Source of the DNA: an uncultured Christensenellaceae bacterium | GTDB lineage: Bacteria > Bacillota > Clostridia > Christensenellales > Pumilibacteraceae | Direction: 5' to 3' | NCBI GenBank assembly: GCA_910587805.1 | Contig: CAJUNM010000040.1 | Coordinates: 1 to 13,846 of the forward strand | Length of the DNA: 13,846 nt | Part shown: in pieces, positions 6,380 to 13,016 of the stretch | How the letters are laid out: every line of letters starts with the position of its first letter | Numbering within the stretch: the first letter of the stretch is position 1 | Made by a program: the position numbers and the translations under genes | Notes under the pieces: generated by a model | The model's input: the letters and a program-made list of their open reading frames with translations, nothing else | Databases searched by the model: none | What the model was told of the DNA's origin: nothing

Positions 6380-6415
6380 AAATCCAACCCGAAAAAATTC
6401 GCATAAAGGATCGAT

Positions 6416-8080
6416 ATGAAAATCAAAGGCGCAGCCGCAATATGCAAATGCCTGCTCGAGCAAGGAGTCGATACCGTGTTCGGCTACCCCGGCGGGCAGA
6501 TTATAGACCTGTTCGACGCACTGTATCTCGAAAAGGGCATTACGCAATACCTCACCTCGCACGAGCAAGGCGCGGCTCACGCCGCCGAAGGCTACGCAAA
6601 ATCGACGGGCAGGGTCGGCGTGGTAATAGCAACTTCGGGTCCGGGAGCGACCAATCTCGTCACGGGTATAGCCGACGCGTATCTCGACAGCGTGCCGATC
6701 GTCGCGATCACGGGTAACGTGCCCGTACCGCTCTTGGGCAGAGACAGCTTTCAGGAAGTGGACATCGCCGGCATAACCATGCCTATCACCAAGCATAATT
6801 TCATCGTAAAAAACCCCGACGATTTGTGCGACGCCATACGCAAGGCGTTCCATATCGCGCGGTCGGACCGCCCCGGTCCCGTACTCGTAGACGTACCGAA
6901 AAACGTTCAGCAAGCGCTCGTCGAGTACGTCAAAAAGCCCGTTGCCGAACCGCACCGTCCGCCCATGCAAGCGGACGTCACCGACGCGCTGCGGCTTATA
7001 AACGAATCGAAACGCCCCGTTATCTACGCGGGCGGCGGCTGTATCGCATCGGGCGCGAGCGCCGAACTTGCGGCTTTTGCAAAGCGGCTCAACGCGCCCG
7101 TAGCAACCACGGTCATGGGGCTTACCGCTATAGACACCGACAGCCCGTACAGCGCGGGGCTTATAGGCATGCACGGTCACGCGTCGGTCGCCGCGCTGTT
7201 TGCCAAAGCCGATCTCGTCATAGCCGTTGGCGCGCGCTTTTCCGACCGCGTAGCGGGCAACCGCACCGAGTTTTGCAAAAACGCAAAAATACTGCATATC
7301 GACATCGATGCGTCGGAGATAAACAAAAACGTCAAGTCGCACGCGCATATTCGCGGCGACGTAAAACAAGTGCTCAAGCTGTTGAATCTCGAGATCGAAC
7401 AAAAACGCGACGCTTTCATGCTCGATCTCAACGCCGAACTGAAACAAAAACGCCCCTTGCCGCCCTGCCGCGGCGCGCTGTCGCCAAGAACGGTCATAGA
7501 CTGCGTGTCCGACGCCGCGCCCGACGCGGTGATAGCGACCGACGTCGGGCAGCATCAAATGTGGGTCGCTCAAGGTTACCGTTTTCGCAAACCGCGCAGT
7601 TTCCTCACGAGCGGCGGATTGGGCACGATGGGCTTCGGCATGGGCGCGGCTATAGGCGGCGCATTGGGCACGGGCAAGCGCGCGATACTCTTTACGGGCG
7701 ACGGTTCGTTCCACATGAACCTCAACGAGCTTGCGACCGCAACGCGCTATAACATACCGCTTACCGTGTTCGTGTTCGACAACCGCACGCTCGGCATGGT
7801 GCGGCAGTGGCAAACCCTGTTCTACGGCAAACGCTATTCGTCTACCGACCTCGACGGAAACAAGACCGACTTCGTTAAAGTTGCGGAAGCATTCGGCGCA
7901 AAAGGATTCAAGCTCGCGCGCAACGAGGACGCGCCGAGAGTGATAGCCGACGCGCTCGGCTTCGACGGCGTTGCGGTAGTGGACTGCGCTATCTTAAAAG
8001 ACGAGTTCGTACTTCCGATGATCCCGCCGGGAAAGACGATGAACGACATAATAACAGAAATCGAGGATAAAAATGAATAA
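6416..8080 (+). CDS. ilvB: Acetohydroxyacid synthase, large catalytic subunit
   Basis: A 554-residue, full-length enzyme. It condenses two pyruvates to 2-acetolactate (valine/leucine branch), or pyruvate with 2-ketobutyrate to acetohydroxybutyrate (isoleucine branch), using ThDP, Mg2+ and FAD. Visible are VFGYPGGQIIDLFDAL near the N-terminus, the catalytic Glu50 in SHEQGAAHAAEGYA, the TSGPGATNLVTGIADA segment, a central FAD domain (GARFSDRVAGN) and the ThDP motif starting TGDGSFHMNLNELAT near residue 427. The Trp in VRQWQ is retained; in AHAS enzymes this position governs preference for 2-ketobutyrate and herbicide binding. This argues against the catabolic AlsS type, as does the partner gene. 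The ATG has AAAGGA eight bases upstream. Its last eight bases overlap ilvN, whose ribosome site lies inside ilvB. Confidence 0.97.
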   Translation: MKIKGAAAICKCLLEQGVDTVFGYPGGQIIDLFDALYLEKGITQYLTSHEQGAAHAAEGYAKSTGRVGVVIATSGPGATNLVTGIADAYLDSVPIVAITGNVPVPLLGRDSFQEVDIAGITMPITKHNFIVKNPDDLCDAIRKAFHIARSDRPGPVLVDVPKNVQQALVEYVKKPVAEPHRPPMQADVTDALRLINESKRPVIYAGGGCIASGASAELAAFAKRLNAPVATTVMGLTAIDTDSPYSAGLIGMHGHASVAALFAKADLVIAVGARFSDRVAGNRTEFCKNAKILHIDIDASEINKNVKSHAHIRGDVKQVLKLLNLEIEQKRDAFMLDLNAELKQKRPLPPCRGALSPRTVIDCVSDAAPDAVIATDVGQHQMWVAQGYRFRKPRSFLTSGGLGTMGFGMGAAIGGALGTGKRAILFTGDGSFHMNLNELATATRYNIPLTVFVFDNRTLGMVRQWQTLFYGKRYSSTDLDGNKTDFVKVAEAFGAKGFKLARNEDAPRVIADALGFDGVAVVDCAILKDEFVLPMIPPGKTMNDIITEIEDKNE

Positions 8081-8597
8081 CGACAGACATATAATATCCG
8101 CGCTCGTAACCAACGAGAGCGGCGTGCTCACGCGCATATCCGGACTGTTCGCGCGGCGTTGCTACAATATAGATTCGCTCACCACCTGCGCCACCGAACA
8201 TCCCGAATACTCGCGCATGACGATCGTGGTGCGCGGCGACGAGAACGACATAAAACAGATCGTATTACAGCTCGGCAAATTGCCCGATTGCCGCATGACG
8301 GGCGAATTGAGCGTAAACCGCGCCGTACTGCGCGAACTACTCTTGATAAAAGTCCAAGCAGATCCCGAAAAACGCGCCGAAATAGAAACGGTGTGCAGAA
8401 CGTACGAGGCAAAGATAGTCGATCTTTCGCCGGAATCCATGGTGGCGGAGCTTACGGGCAAACCGAGCAAGATAGACGGGTTCGTCGAAGTGATGAAAGC
8501 GTATAATATCCTCGAACTGTCGCGCACGGGACTGACCGCCGTCGAGCGCGGCGGAAGCGTGCTCAACAGCGAGGAAAATAAGACCGAAACCGTATAG
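8073..8597 (+). CDS. ilvN: Acetohydroxyacid synthase, small regulatory subunit
   Basis: A 174-residue subunit (IlvH/IlvN type) that stimulates the catalytic subunit and gives valine feedback. The N-terminal ACT domain begins HIISALVTNESGVLTRISGL. Asn14, Gly17 and Asn32 align with E. coli IlvH Asn11, Gly14 and Asn29, whose loss relieves valine inhibition, so feedback is probably intact. A second regulatory domain follows (LLIKVQADPEKRAEIETVC onward, about residues 88-160). It starts within the end of ilvB with GAGGATAAAA ahead of its ATG, an overlap typical of obligatory partners. No terminator follows, so the transcript may read into the next small gene. Confidence 0.95.
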   Translation: MNNDRHIISALVTNESGVLTRISGLFARRCYNIDSLTTCATEHPEYSRMTIVVRGDENDIKQIVLQLGKLPDCRMTGELSVNRAVLRELLLIKVQADPEKRAEIETVCRTYEAKIVDLSPESMVAELTGKPSKIDGFVEVMKAYNILELSRTGLTAVERGGSVLNSEENKTETV

Positions 8598-8624
8598 AAC
8601 AAAATGCTGTAAATATAAGTAATT

Positions 8625-8831
8625 ATGAAAATTTTTTCTTCAAGATTAAAAGAATTGCGCATCCAAGCCGGATATACGCAACAACAAATAGCGGACAAGC
8701 TCCACGTACGCCAACAATCATATGCGCGATACGAATTGGGTACCGGCGAACCGAATTTGGATATGCTTGTGAAAATATCGCAGATATTTGAAGTAAGCGT
8801 CGACTATATGCTCGGAATAATCGATTATTGA
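8625..8831 (+). CDS. Small XRE-family (Cro/CI-type) HTH regulator
   Basis: A 68-residue single-domain protein. The five-helix XRE fold is clear: RLKELRIQAGYTQQQIADKL (helices 1-2, about 7-26), recognition helix RQQSYARYELG (29-39) and EPNLDMLVKISQIFEVSVDY (42-61). There is no effector domain. The codons are more AT-rich than in the flanking ilv genes, suggesting a different origin. There is no clear Shine-Dalgarno site (TATAAGTAATT before the ATG) and no evident own promoter, so expression may come from ilvBN read-through. Tandem repeats just downstream (8840-8859) are a candidate binding site, which would make the next gene its target. Confidence 0.9.
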   Translation: MKIFSSRLKELRIQAGYTQQQIADKLHVRQQSYARYELGTGEPNLDMLVKISQIFEVSVDYMLGIIDY

Positions 8832-8839
8832 AATAATAA

Positions 8840-8859
8840 ATTTTCTAATCTTTTTCTAA
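8840..8859. repeat. Tandem direct repeat TTTTCTAAT (two copies, 11-bp period)
   Basis: TTTTCTAAT at 8840-8848 and again at 8851-8859, separated by CT. The roughly one-helical-turn spacing puts both copies on the same DNA face, as for tandem operator half-sites. It lies between the XRE gene and the membrane-protein gene, near a weak possible promoter for the latter (TTGTAT at 8861-8866 and AT-rich DNA to 8896). The regulatory role is inferred from position only. Confidence 0.4.
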
Positions 8860-8927
8860 TGTTGTATACACTTTAATTTAATATTGATAATATAAAATCG
8901 TAGTGTAATCAACCTTTGGAGGTAATC

Positions 8928-9248
8928 ATGAGAAGAGAACGTAAATTAGACCAATTTTTATCCGTAATAGTATTGTTGCTTTACGCGGTAGTCATAACCA
9001 TAAAATGGATAATGGCGTATCAGTCCGTGCCCGACGGCGCGATAATGGCTGTAAACATCATCGGCACGATCATACAATGCCTCGTTATCTTGGTCGTGTT
9101 GTACAACGCGCTCGGCTTTACGGGCAATTGGATACTGAAAATAGTGTTCATTGCAATCGCGCTGTTCCTCATAGCTACGTCGATCGCGGGTCAATTCCCC
9201 GTAGTCCGCGACGCTTTTATAGGACACAATATCCCGCTTATATTCTAA
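8928..9248 (+). CDS. Three-TM membrane protein of unknown function
   Basis: A 106-residue protein that I do not recognise. After a basic N-terminus (MRRERKLDQ) come three hydrophobic segments at about residues 10-31, 37-61 and 68-88, and a short hydrophilic-hydrophobic tail with FIGHNIPLIF. There is no signal peptidase site, cysteine pair or catalytic motif. The ATG at 8928 follows TTGGAGGTAATC, one of the strongest ribosome sites in the window; an upstream TTG in frame overlaps that site and is not the start. It lies between the XRE gene and ilvD and ends at its own strong terminator. It could be an integral partner of the XRE gene or an unrelated insertion into the ilv cluster. Confidence 0.82.
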   Translation: MRRERKLDQFLSVIVLLLYAVVITIKWIMAYQSVPDGAIMAVNIIGTIIQCLVILVVLYNALGFTGNWILKIVFIAIALFLIATSIAGQFPVVRDAFIGHNIPLIF

Positions 9249-9270
9249 AATAGGCGAAAAATGCAGTAAT

Positions 9271-9305
9271 AAAGAGGTATATCCGCACGGATTACCTCTT
9301 TTTTT
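9271..9305 (+). terminator. Strong intrinsic terminator after the membrane-protein gene
   Basis: AAAGAGGTA-T-ATCC, loop GCAC, GGATTACCTCTTT forms a long stem with one bulged T, followed by a run of T. It separates the XRE/membrane pair from the ilvD transcription unit. Confidence 0.9.
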
Positions 9306-9316
9306 CGTGCTAAAAA

Positions 9317-9345
9317 TTGACAAAGCGATCGCATTGTGTTAGAAT
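9317..9345 (+). promoter_or_regulatory. Promoter of ilvD
   Basis: TTGACA (9317-9322), a 17-bp spacer and TAGAAT (9340-9345). The expected start near 9352 leaves a leader of about 28 bases with AAGGAAG before the ATG at 9380. There is no room for an attenuator. Confidence 0.82.
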
Positions 9346-9379
9346 ATATAAAGAAAGAAATAACCTACAAGGAAGCGAT

Positions 9380-11041
9380 ATGTCACAAGAATTGCGTACA
9401 AACATCGAAAAAGCGCCGCAACGCGCACTGCTCAAAGCTTTGGGGCTTACCGACGAGGAGATCGCAAAGCCGCTCATCGCCATAGTGTCGGCAAAGTCCG
9501 AAATAGTTCCCGGTCACATGCACCTCGACGCGATAACCGACGCCGTAAAGGCCGGCGTATACGCGGGCGGATGCACGCCCGTAGTAATTCCGAGCATAGG
9601 CGTTTGCGACGGTCTTGCCATGGGTCACAACGGCATGCGCTACTCCCTGCCCTCGCGCGAGCTTATCGCCGACGGCGTGGAAACGATGCTGTGCGGACAC
9701 GCGTTCGACGGCGCGGTATTCGTGCCCAATTGCGATAAGATAGTACCCGGCATGCTCATGGGCGCGGCGCGCGTAAATATCCCTTCGATCTTCGTATCGG
9801 GCGGACCCATGGAAAGCGGCATATTCAAAGGCAAGCGCGTAGGTCTGTCGTCCATGTTCGAGGGCGTAGGCGCGGTCAAAAAAGGCGATATGAGCCGTGC
9901 GGAGCTTGACGAGCTGGAATGCGTCGCCTGCCCCGGCTGCGGCAGCTGCTGCGGCATGTACACCGCAAACTCGATAAACTGTCTGTGCGAAGCGCTCGGC
10001 ATGGCGCTGCCTTACAACGGCACCGCCCTCGCCACCTCGAGCGAACGCATACGCCTTGCAAAAAAAGCGGGGCTTTCCGTATGCAGTCTCGTGCGCGAAG
10101 CGATAACGCCGCGTATGATAATGACCAAGCGCGCCTTTACAAACGCGCTCACGCTCGACATGGCGCTCGGCGCGTCCACTAACACGGTTCTGCACCTTTT
10201 CGCGATAGCCGCGGAATGCAATATTCAGCTCACGCTCGACAACGTGCAAGCCGTTTCCGACGCTACGCCAACGCTGTGTAAGCTCTCGCCGTCCACCGAC
10301 GTCGATATGCAACAGCTCCACCTCGCGGGCGGCGTGCCGGCGGTGCTGCACGAGCTTGCCAAAAACAATCTCATAGACGGCTCGGCGCAGACCGTTCACG
10401 GCTGCGCGCTCGCGGACGATTACGAGCACGCGCACGTCAAGGACGAGCGCGTCATACGCAAGATAAACGATCCGATCTCCCCCGTCGGCGGTATCGCCGT
10501 ACTCAAAGGCACGCTCGCCGAGGGCGGCGCGCTCGTCAAGCGTTCCGCCGTCGATAAAGACATGCTCACGTTCACGGGCAAAGCCAAGTGCTTCAATTGC
10601 GAAGAGGACGCGGTGGTCGCCATATACGACGGCAAGATCAAAAAAGGCGACGTCGTGGTCATTCGCTACGAAGGACCTGCGGGCGGACCGGGCATGCGCG
10701 AAATGCTCTCGCCCACTTCCGCGCTCGTAGGCATGGGTCTCGATAAGGACGTTGCGCTCGTCACCGACGGCAGATTTTCGGGCGCGACGCGCGGCGCGGC
10801 GATAGGGCACGTATGCCCCGAGGCGGCGGAGGGCGGCAAGATCGCGCTCGTTGCCGACGGCGACACCATAAAAATAGACATTCCAAACGGGCGCATAAAC
10901 CTCGACGTTCCCGCAAAAATGCTCGAGGCGCGGCGCAAAAAACTCCGCCCGCACGACACCGACGTCGGCGGCTGGCTGTTGCGGTATCAAAACCTCGTTA
11001 CATCCGCATCGACGGGCGCGGTACTGAAAAAGAAGTTTTAG
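9380..11041 (+). CDS. ilvD: Dihydroxy-acid dehydratase
   Basis: A 553-residue, full-length enzyme that dehydrates 2,3-dihydroxy-isovalerate or 2,3-dihydroxy-3-methylvalerate to the 2-keto acids. Motifs are APQRALLKALGL, SEIVPGHMHL (40-49), GVCDGLAMGHNGM, VPNCDKIVPGMLM (Cys118), CPGCGSCCGMYTANS (184-198), GASTNTVLHL, the C-terminal YEGPAGGPGMREMLSPT and VTDGRFSGATRGAAIGHVCPEA. It has the VPGH form seen in E. coli-type [4Fe-4S] enzymes and lacks the cysteine of the TPCN form found in [2Fe-2S] relatives, so an oxygen-sensitive cluster is likely. The ATG at 9380 has AAGGAAG upstream; the frame extends 21 codons further up but starts inside the promoter. No terminator separates it from leuC. Confidence 0.97.
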   Translation: MSQELRTNIEKAPQRALLKALGLTDEEIAKPLIAIVSAKSEIVPGHMHLDAITDAVKAGVYAGGCTPVVIPSIGVCDGLAMGHNGMRYSLPSRELIADGVETMLCGHAFDGAVFVPNCDKIVPGMLMGAARVNIPSIFVSGGPMESGIFKGKRVGLSSMFEGVGAVKKGDMSRAELDELECVACPGCGSCCGMYTANSINCLCEALGMALPYNGTALATSSERIRLAKKAGLSVCSLVREAITPRMIMTKRAFTNALTLDMALGASTNTVLHLFAIAAECNIQLTLDNVQAVSDATPTLCKLSPSTDVDMQQLHLAGGVPAVLHELAKNNLIDGSAQTVHGCALADDYEHAHVKDERVIRKINDPISPVGGIAVLKGTLAEGGALVKRSAVDKDMLTFTGKAKCFNCEEDAVVAIYDGKIKKGDVVVIRYEGPAGGPGMREMLSPTSALVGMGLDKDVALVTDGRFSGATRGAAIGHVCPEAAEGGKIALVADGDTIKIDIPNGRINLDVPAKMLEARRKKLRPHDTDVGGWLLRYQNLVTSASTGAVLKKKF

Positions 11042-11253
11042 CCCGATTTACTTATAATTGAGATTATTTGGTACGCAGAAAATGCTCGCCAAAGAACCGA
11101 ACTATTGCTACGTATTTATCGAAGAACACAACTGACCGATTATTCTACTTAATAAAAACACCCGTCTCGTTCGTTTTTTGTCATTCTGAGCCATCGGCGA
11201 AGAAAGCCCTTAATGCGGCGCAGCCGCCCCATAATTCTAAATTCTTAATTATT
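11042..11253 (+). other. Intergenic region between ilvD and leuC, with remnants of a dispersed repeat
   Basis: These 212 bases hold no gene: a frame open into leuC from 11068 encodes no recognisable protein. I see no good promoter, no T-box and no terminator. The right part contains a repeat-like segment (11179-11206), a small GCGGC-GCA-GCCGC hairpin (11215-11227) and an AT-rich run (ATTCTAAATTCTTAATTATT) that ends at the leuC ATG. leuC may be transcribed from the ilvD promoter. Confidence 0.6.
11179..11206 (+). repeat. Degenerate copy of a TGTCATTCTGAGC...GCGAAGAA dispersed repeat (putative)
   Basis: TGTCATTCTGAGC is followed after five bases by GCGAAGAA. From memory this matches the ends of short intergenic repeats written TGTCATTCTGAGCGAAGCGAAGAATC in many bacterial genomes. 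Here the middle has diverged. The boundaries and class (REP-like or MITE-like) cannot be set from one copy, and no terminal inverted repeat is clear. Confidence 0.4.
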
Positions 11254-12501
11254 ATGACACTTTCACAAAAAATTTTAAGCGCGCATTGCGGCGGCAGCGC
11301 GGTTGCTCCGTCGCAAATGATAATGGCGGACGTCGACTTGTCGCTCGGCAACGATGTAACAAGCCCCGTCGCGATCAAGGCGTTTTCGGAATCGGGCGGC
11401 AAAGCCGTACACGATCCCGAAAAGGTCGCGATAGTGCTCGATCATTTCGCGCCGAACAAAGACATCGAAAGTGCGCGGCAGTGCGCGGCGTGCCGAGCGT
11501 TCGCCGCAGAGCAAGGCATAAAAAACTTTTTCGACGTAGGGCAAATGGGTATCGAGCATGCGCTCCTACCCGAAAAAGGTCTCGCCCTTCCCGAAATGCT
11601 CATAGTCGGCGCGGACTCGCACACGTGCACATACGGCGCGCTCGGCTGTTTCTCCACGGGCGTAGGCTCGACAGACCTCGCATATTCGCTCAAAACGGGA
11701 AAACTGTGGTTCAGAGTTCCGCAAGCAATAAAAGTTACGCTCAAGGGCAATCTCCCGCCAAACGTGTCGGGCAAAGACGTAATACTCAATCTTATCGGCA
11801 AAATCGGCGTGTCCGGCGCACGCTATGCGTCGCTCGAATTTTTCGGCAACGTGTCGGCGCTGTCGATGGACGACCGTTTCACCGTGTGCAACATGGCGAT
11901 CGAGGCGGGCGCGAAAAACGGCATATTTCCCGTTGACGACGTAACTCTCGAATACGTAAAATCCCGCACGAATAAAAAATTTGAAAAAACCGATACGAGC
12001 GACATACGCGCCGACGAATACGAACGCGAGATCATCATCGACTTAAGCAAGCTCAAGCCCACGATCGCACGTCCGCACCTGCCCGAAAACACGGTCACGC
12101 TGGACGAGATTGCAAAGGAAAAGATAAAGATAGACCAAGCGGTCATAGGCTCGTGCACAAACGGCAGGCTGTCCGACATAAAGGCGGCATACGAAGTTAT
12201 AAAAGGCAAAAAAATCGCGCGCGGCGTGCGTTGCATAGTGATACCCGCCACTCAAGAAGTATACTTGCAAGCGCTGCGGCTCGGCTATATCGAAGCGCTT
12301 ATAGAAGCGGGCGCGGCTGTATCCACGCCGACGTGCGGACCGTGTCTCGGCGGGCATATGGGCATACTGTCGGACGGCGAAGTCGCGATTGCGACTACGA
12401 ACCGCAATTTCATAGGCAGAATGGGCAGCAAAACATCAAAAATATACCTCGCCTCGCCTTACAGCGCGGCGCGGGCGGCTATATCGGGATATATCGGGTG
12501 A
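11254..12501 (+). CDS. leuC: 3-isopropylmalate dehydratase, large subunit
   Basis: A 415-residue aconitase-family subunit that isomerises 2-isopropylmalate to 3-isopropylmalate with LeuD. It opens MTLSQKILSAHCGG. It carries VGADSHTCTYGALGCFSTGVGSTD, the cluster cysteines Cys301 (GSCTNGR) and Cys361/Cys364 (TCGPCLGG), and the end motif NRNFIGRMGSKTSKIYLASP. The length marks the short (about 420 aa) LeuC type of clostridia and archaea rather than the roughly 470-residue E. coli type. That group also includes homoaconitase, but the adjoining leuD and leuB settle the role. The start is set by homology: there is no Shine-Dalgarno site in the AT-rich stretch before the ATG, which is unusual here. 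It ends two bases before leuD. Confidence 0.95.
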   Translation: MTLSQKILSAHCGGSAVAPSQMIMADVDLSLGNDVTSPVAIKAFSESGGKAVHDPEKVAIVLDHFAPNKDIESARQCAACRAFAAEQGIKNFFDVGQMGIEHALLPEKGLALPEMLIVGADSHTCTYGALGCFSTGVGSTDLAYSLKTGKLWFRVPQAIKVTLKGNLPPNVSGKDVILNLIGKIGVSGARYASLEFFGNVSALSMDDRFTVCNMAIEAGAKNGIFPVDDVTLEYVKSRTNKKFEKTDTSDIRADEYEREIIIDLSKLKPTIARPHLPENTVTLDEIAKEKIKIDQAVIGSCTNGRLSDIKAAYEVIKGKKIARGVRCIVIPATQEVYLQALRLGYIEALIEAGAAVSTPTCGPCLGGHMGILSDGEVAIATTNRNFIGRMGSKTSKIYLASPYSAARAAISGYIG

Positions 12502-12503
12502 AC

Positions 12504-12971
12504 ATGAAAAACGGAAAAGCATACACATTCGGCGACAATATCGATACCGACGCGATAATCGCGGCGCGGTATCTCAACGTGTCAGACTTCGACAAGCTCA
12601 AAGCGCACTGCATGGAAGACATCGACGACGGGTTCGCCGCCGCCGTCAAATGCGGCGACTATATCGTAGCGGGCGAAAACTTCGGCTGCGGAAGCTCGCG
12701 CGAGCATGCGCCGGCGGTAATAAAGGCTTGCGGCGTGTCCGCAGTGATAGCAAAAAGCTTCGCGCGCATATTCTACCGCAACGCCATCAACATAGGCTTA
12801 CCTATCGTGGAATGCGCGGACGCGGCAAACGACGCGCGAAACGGCGACGTTATTTCAGTAGATACCGAGCGCGGAACCGTCAACAACGAAACGCTCGGCA
12901 AAACTTATTCTTTCCCGCCATATCCCGCCGAGATAGCGCAAATAATAAAGCGCGGCGGACTGCTAAAATAG
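12504..12971 (+). CDS. leuD: 3-isopropylmalate dehydratase, small subunit
   Basis: A 155-residue swivel-domain subunit of the isomerase. It contains FGDNIDTDAIIAARYLNVSD (9-28), GENFGCGSSREHAP (57-70) with the Ser-Ser-Arg substrate-binding loop, and SFARIFYRNAINIGLP. The YLNV loop after helix 2 is of the 'YLN' form seen in bacterial LeuD, not the YLRT form of archaeal homoaconitase. The short length matches the short LeuC. The start at 12504 is just after the leuC stop, with GGGTGA overlapping that stop as the ribosome site, so the two subunits are translationally coupled. Confidence 0.95.
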   Translation: MKNGKAYTFGDNIDTDAIIAARYLNVSDFDKLKAHCMEDIDDGFAAAVKCGDYIVAGENFGCGSSREHAPAVIKACGVSAVIAKSFARIFYRNAINIGLPIVECADAANDARNGDVISVDTERGTVNNETLGKTYSFPPYPAEIAQIIKRGGLLK

Positions 12972-12979
12972 CCACACTT

Positions 12980-12996
12980 CGGCGCACCGCGCGCCG
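12980..12996 (+). other. GC-rich hairpin between leuD and leuB
   Basis: CGGCGC, loop ACCGC and GCGCCG can form a six-pair stem in the 45-base gap. No T-tract follows, so it is not an intrinsic terminator. It could mark an mRNA processing or stability element, or be incidental in GC-rich DNA. Confidence 0.35.
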
Positions 12997-13016
12997 ACAT
13001 ATAAAAAGGAGAAAAT

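Noticed and set aside
6310..6381. A 23-residue ORF rich in Ile, Val and Leu just before ilvB that looks like an attenuation leader peptide.
   Set aside because: Its ATG overlaps the -10 box (TATAAT 6306-6311), so it lies upstream of the expected start site. It has no ribosome site and no later start codon in frame.
6344..7813. A 489-residue open frame antisense to ilvB.
   Set aside because: Low-information Arg/Val/Tyr-rich translation with no family motifs, and no separate ribosome site or promoter was found.
9383..10990. A 535-residue open frame antisense to ilvD.
   Set aside because: It is a shadow frame caused by GC-rich codon bias. The translation is Arg/His/Tyr/Ala-rich without recognisable domains, and ilvD itself is unmistakable.
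11042..11253. Possible T-box riboswitch before leuC.
   Set aside because: There is no T-box core (AGGGTGG-type), no specifier stem and no terminator in the gap.
11068..11253. Upstream extension of leuC by 62 codons.
   Set aside because: It translates intergenic repeat-like DNA. LeuC homology begins exactly at the ATG at 11254.
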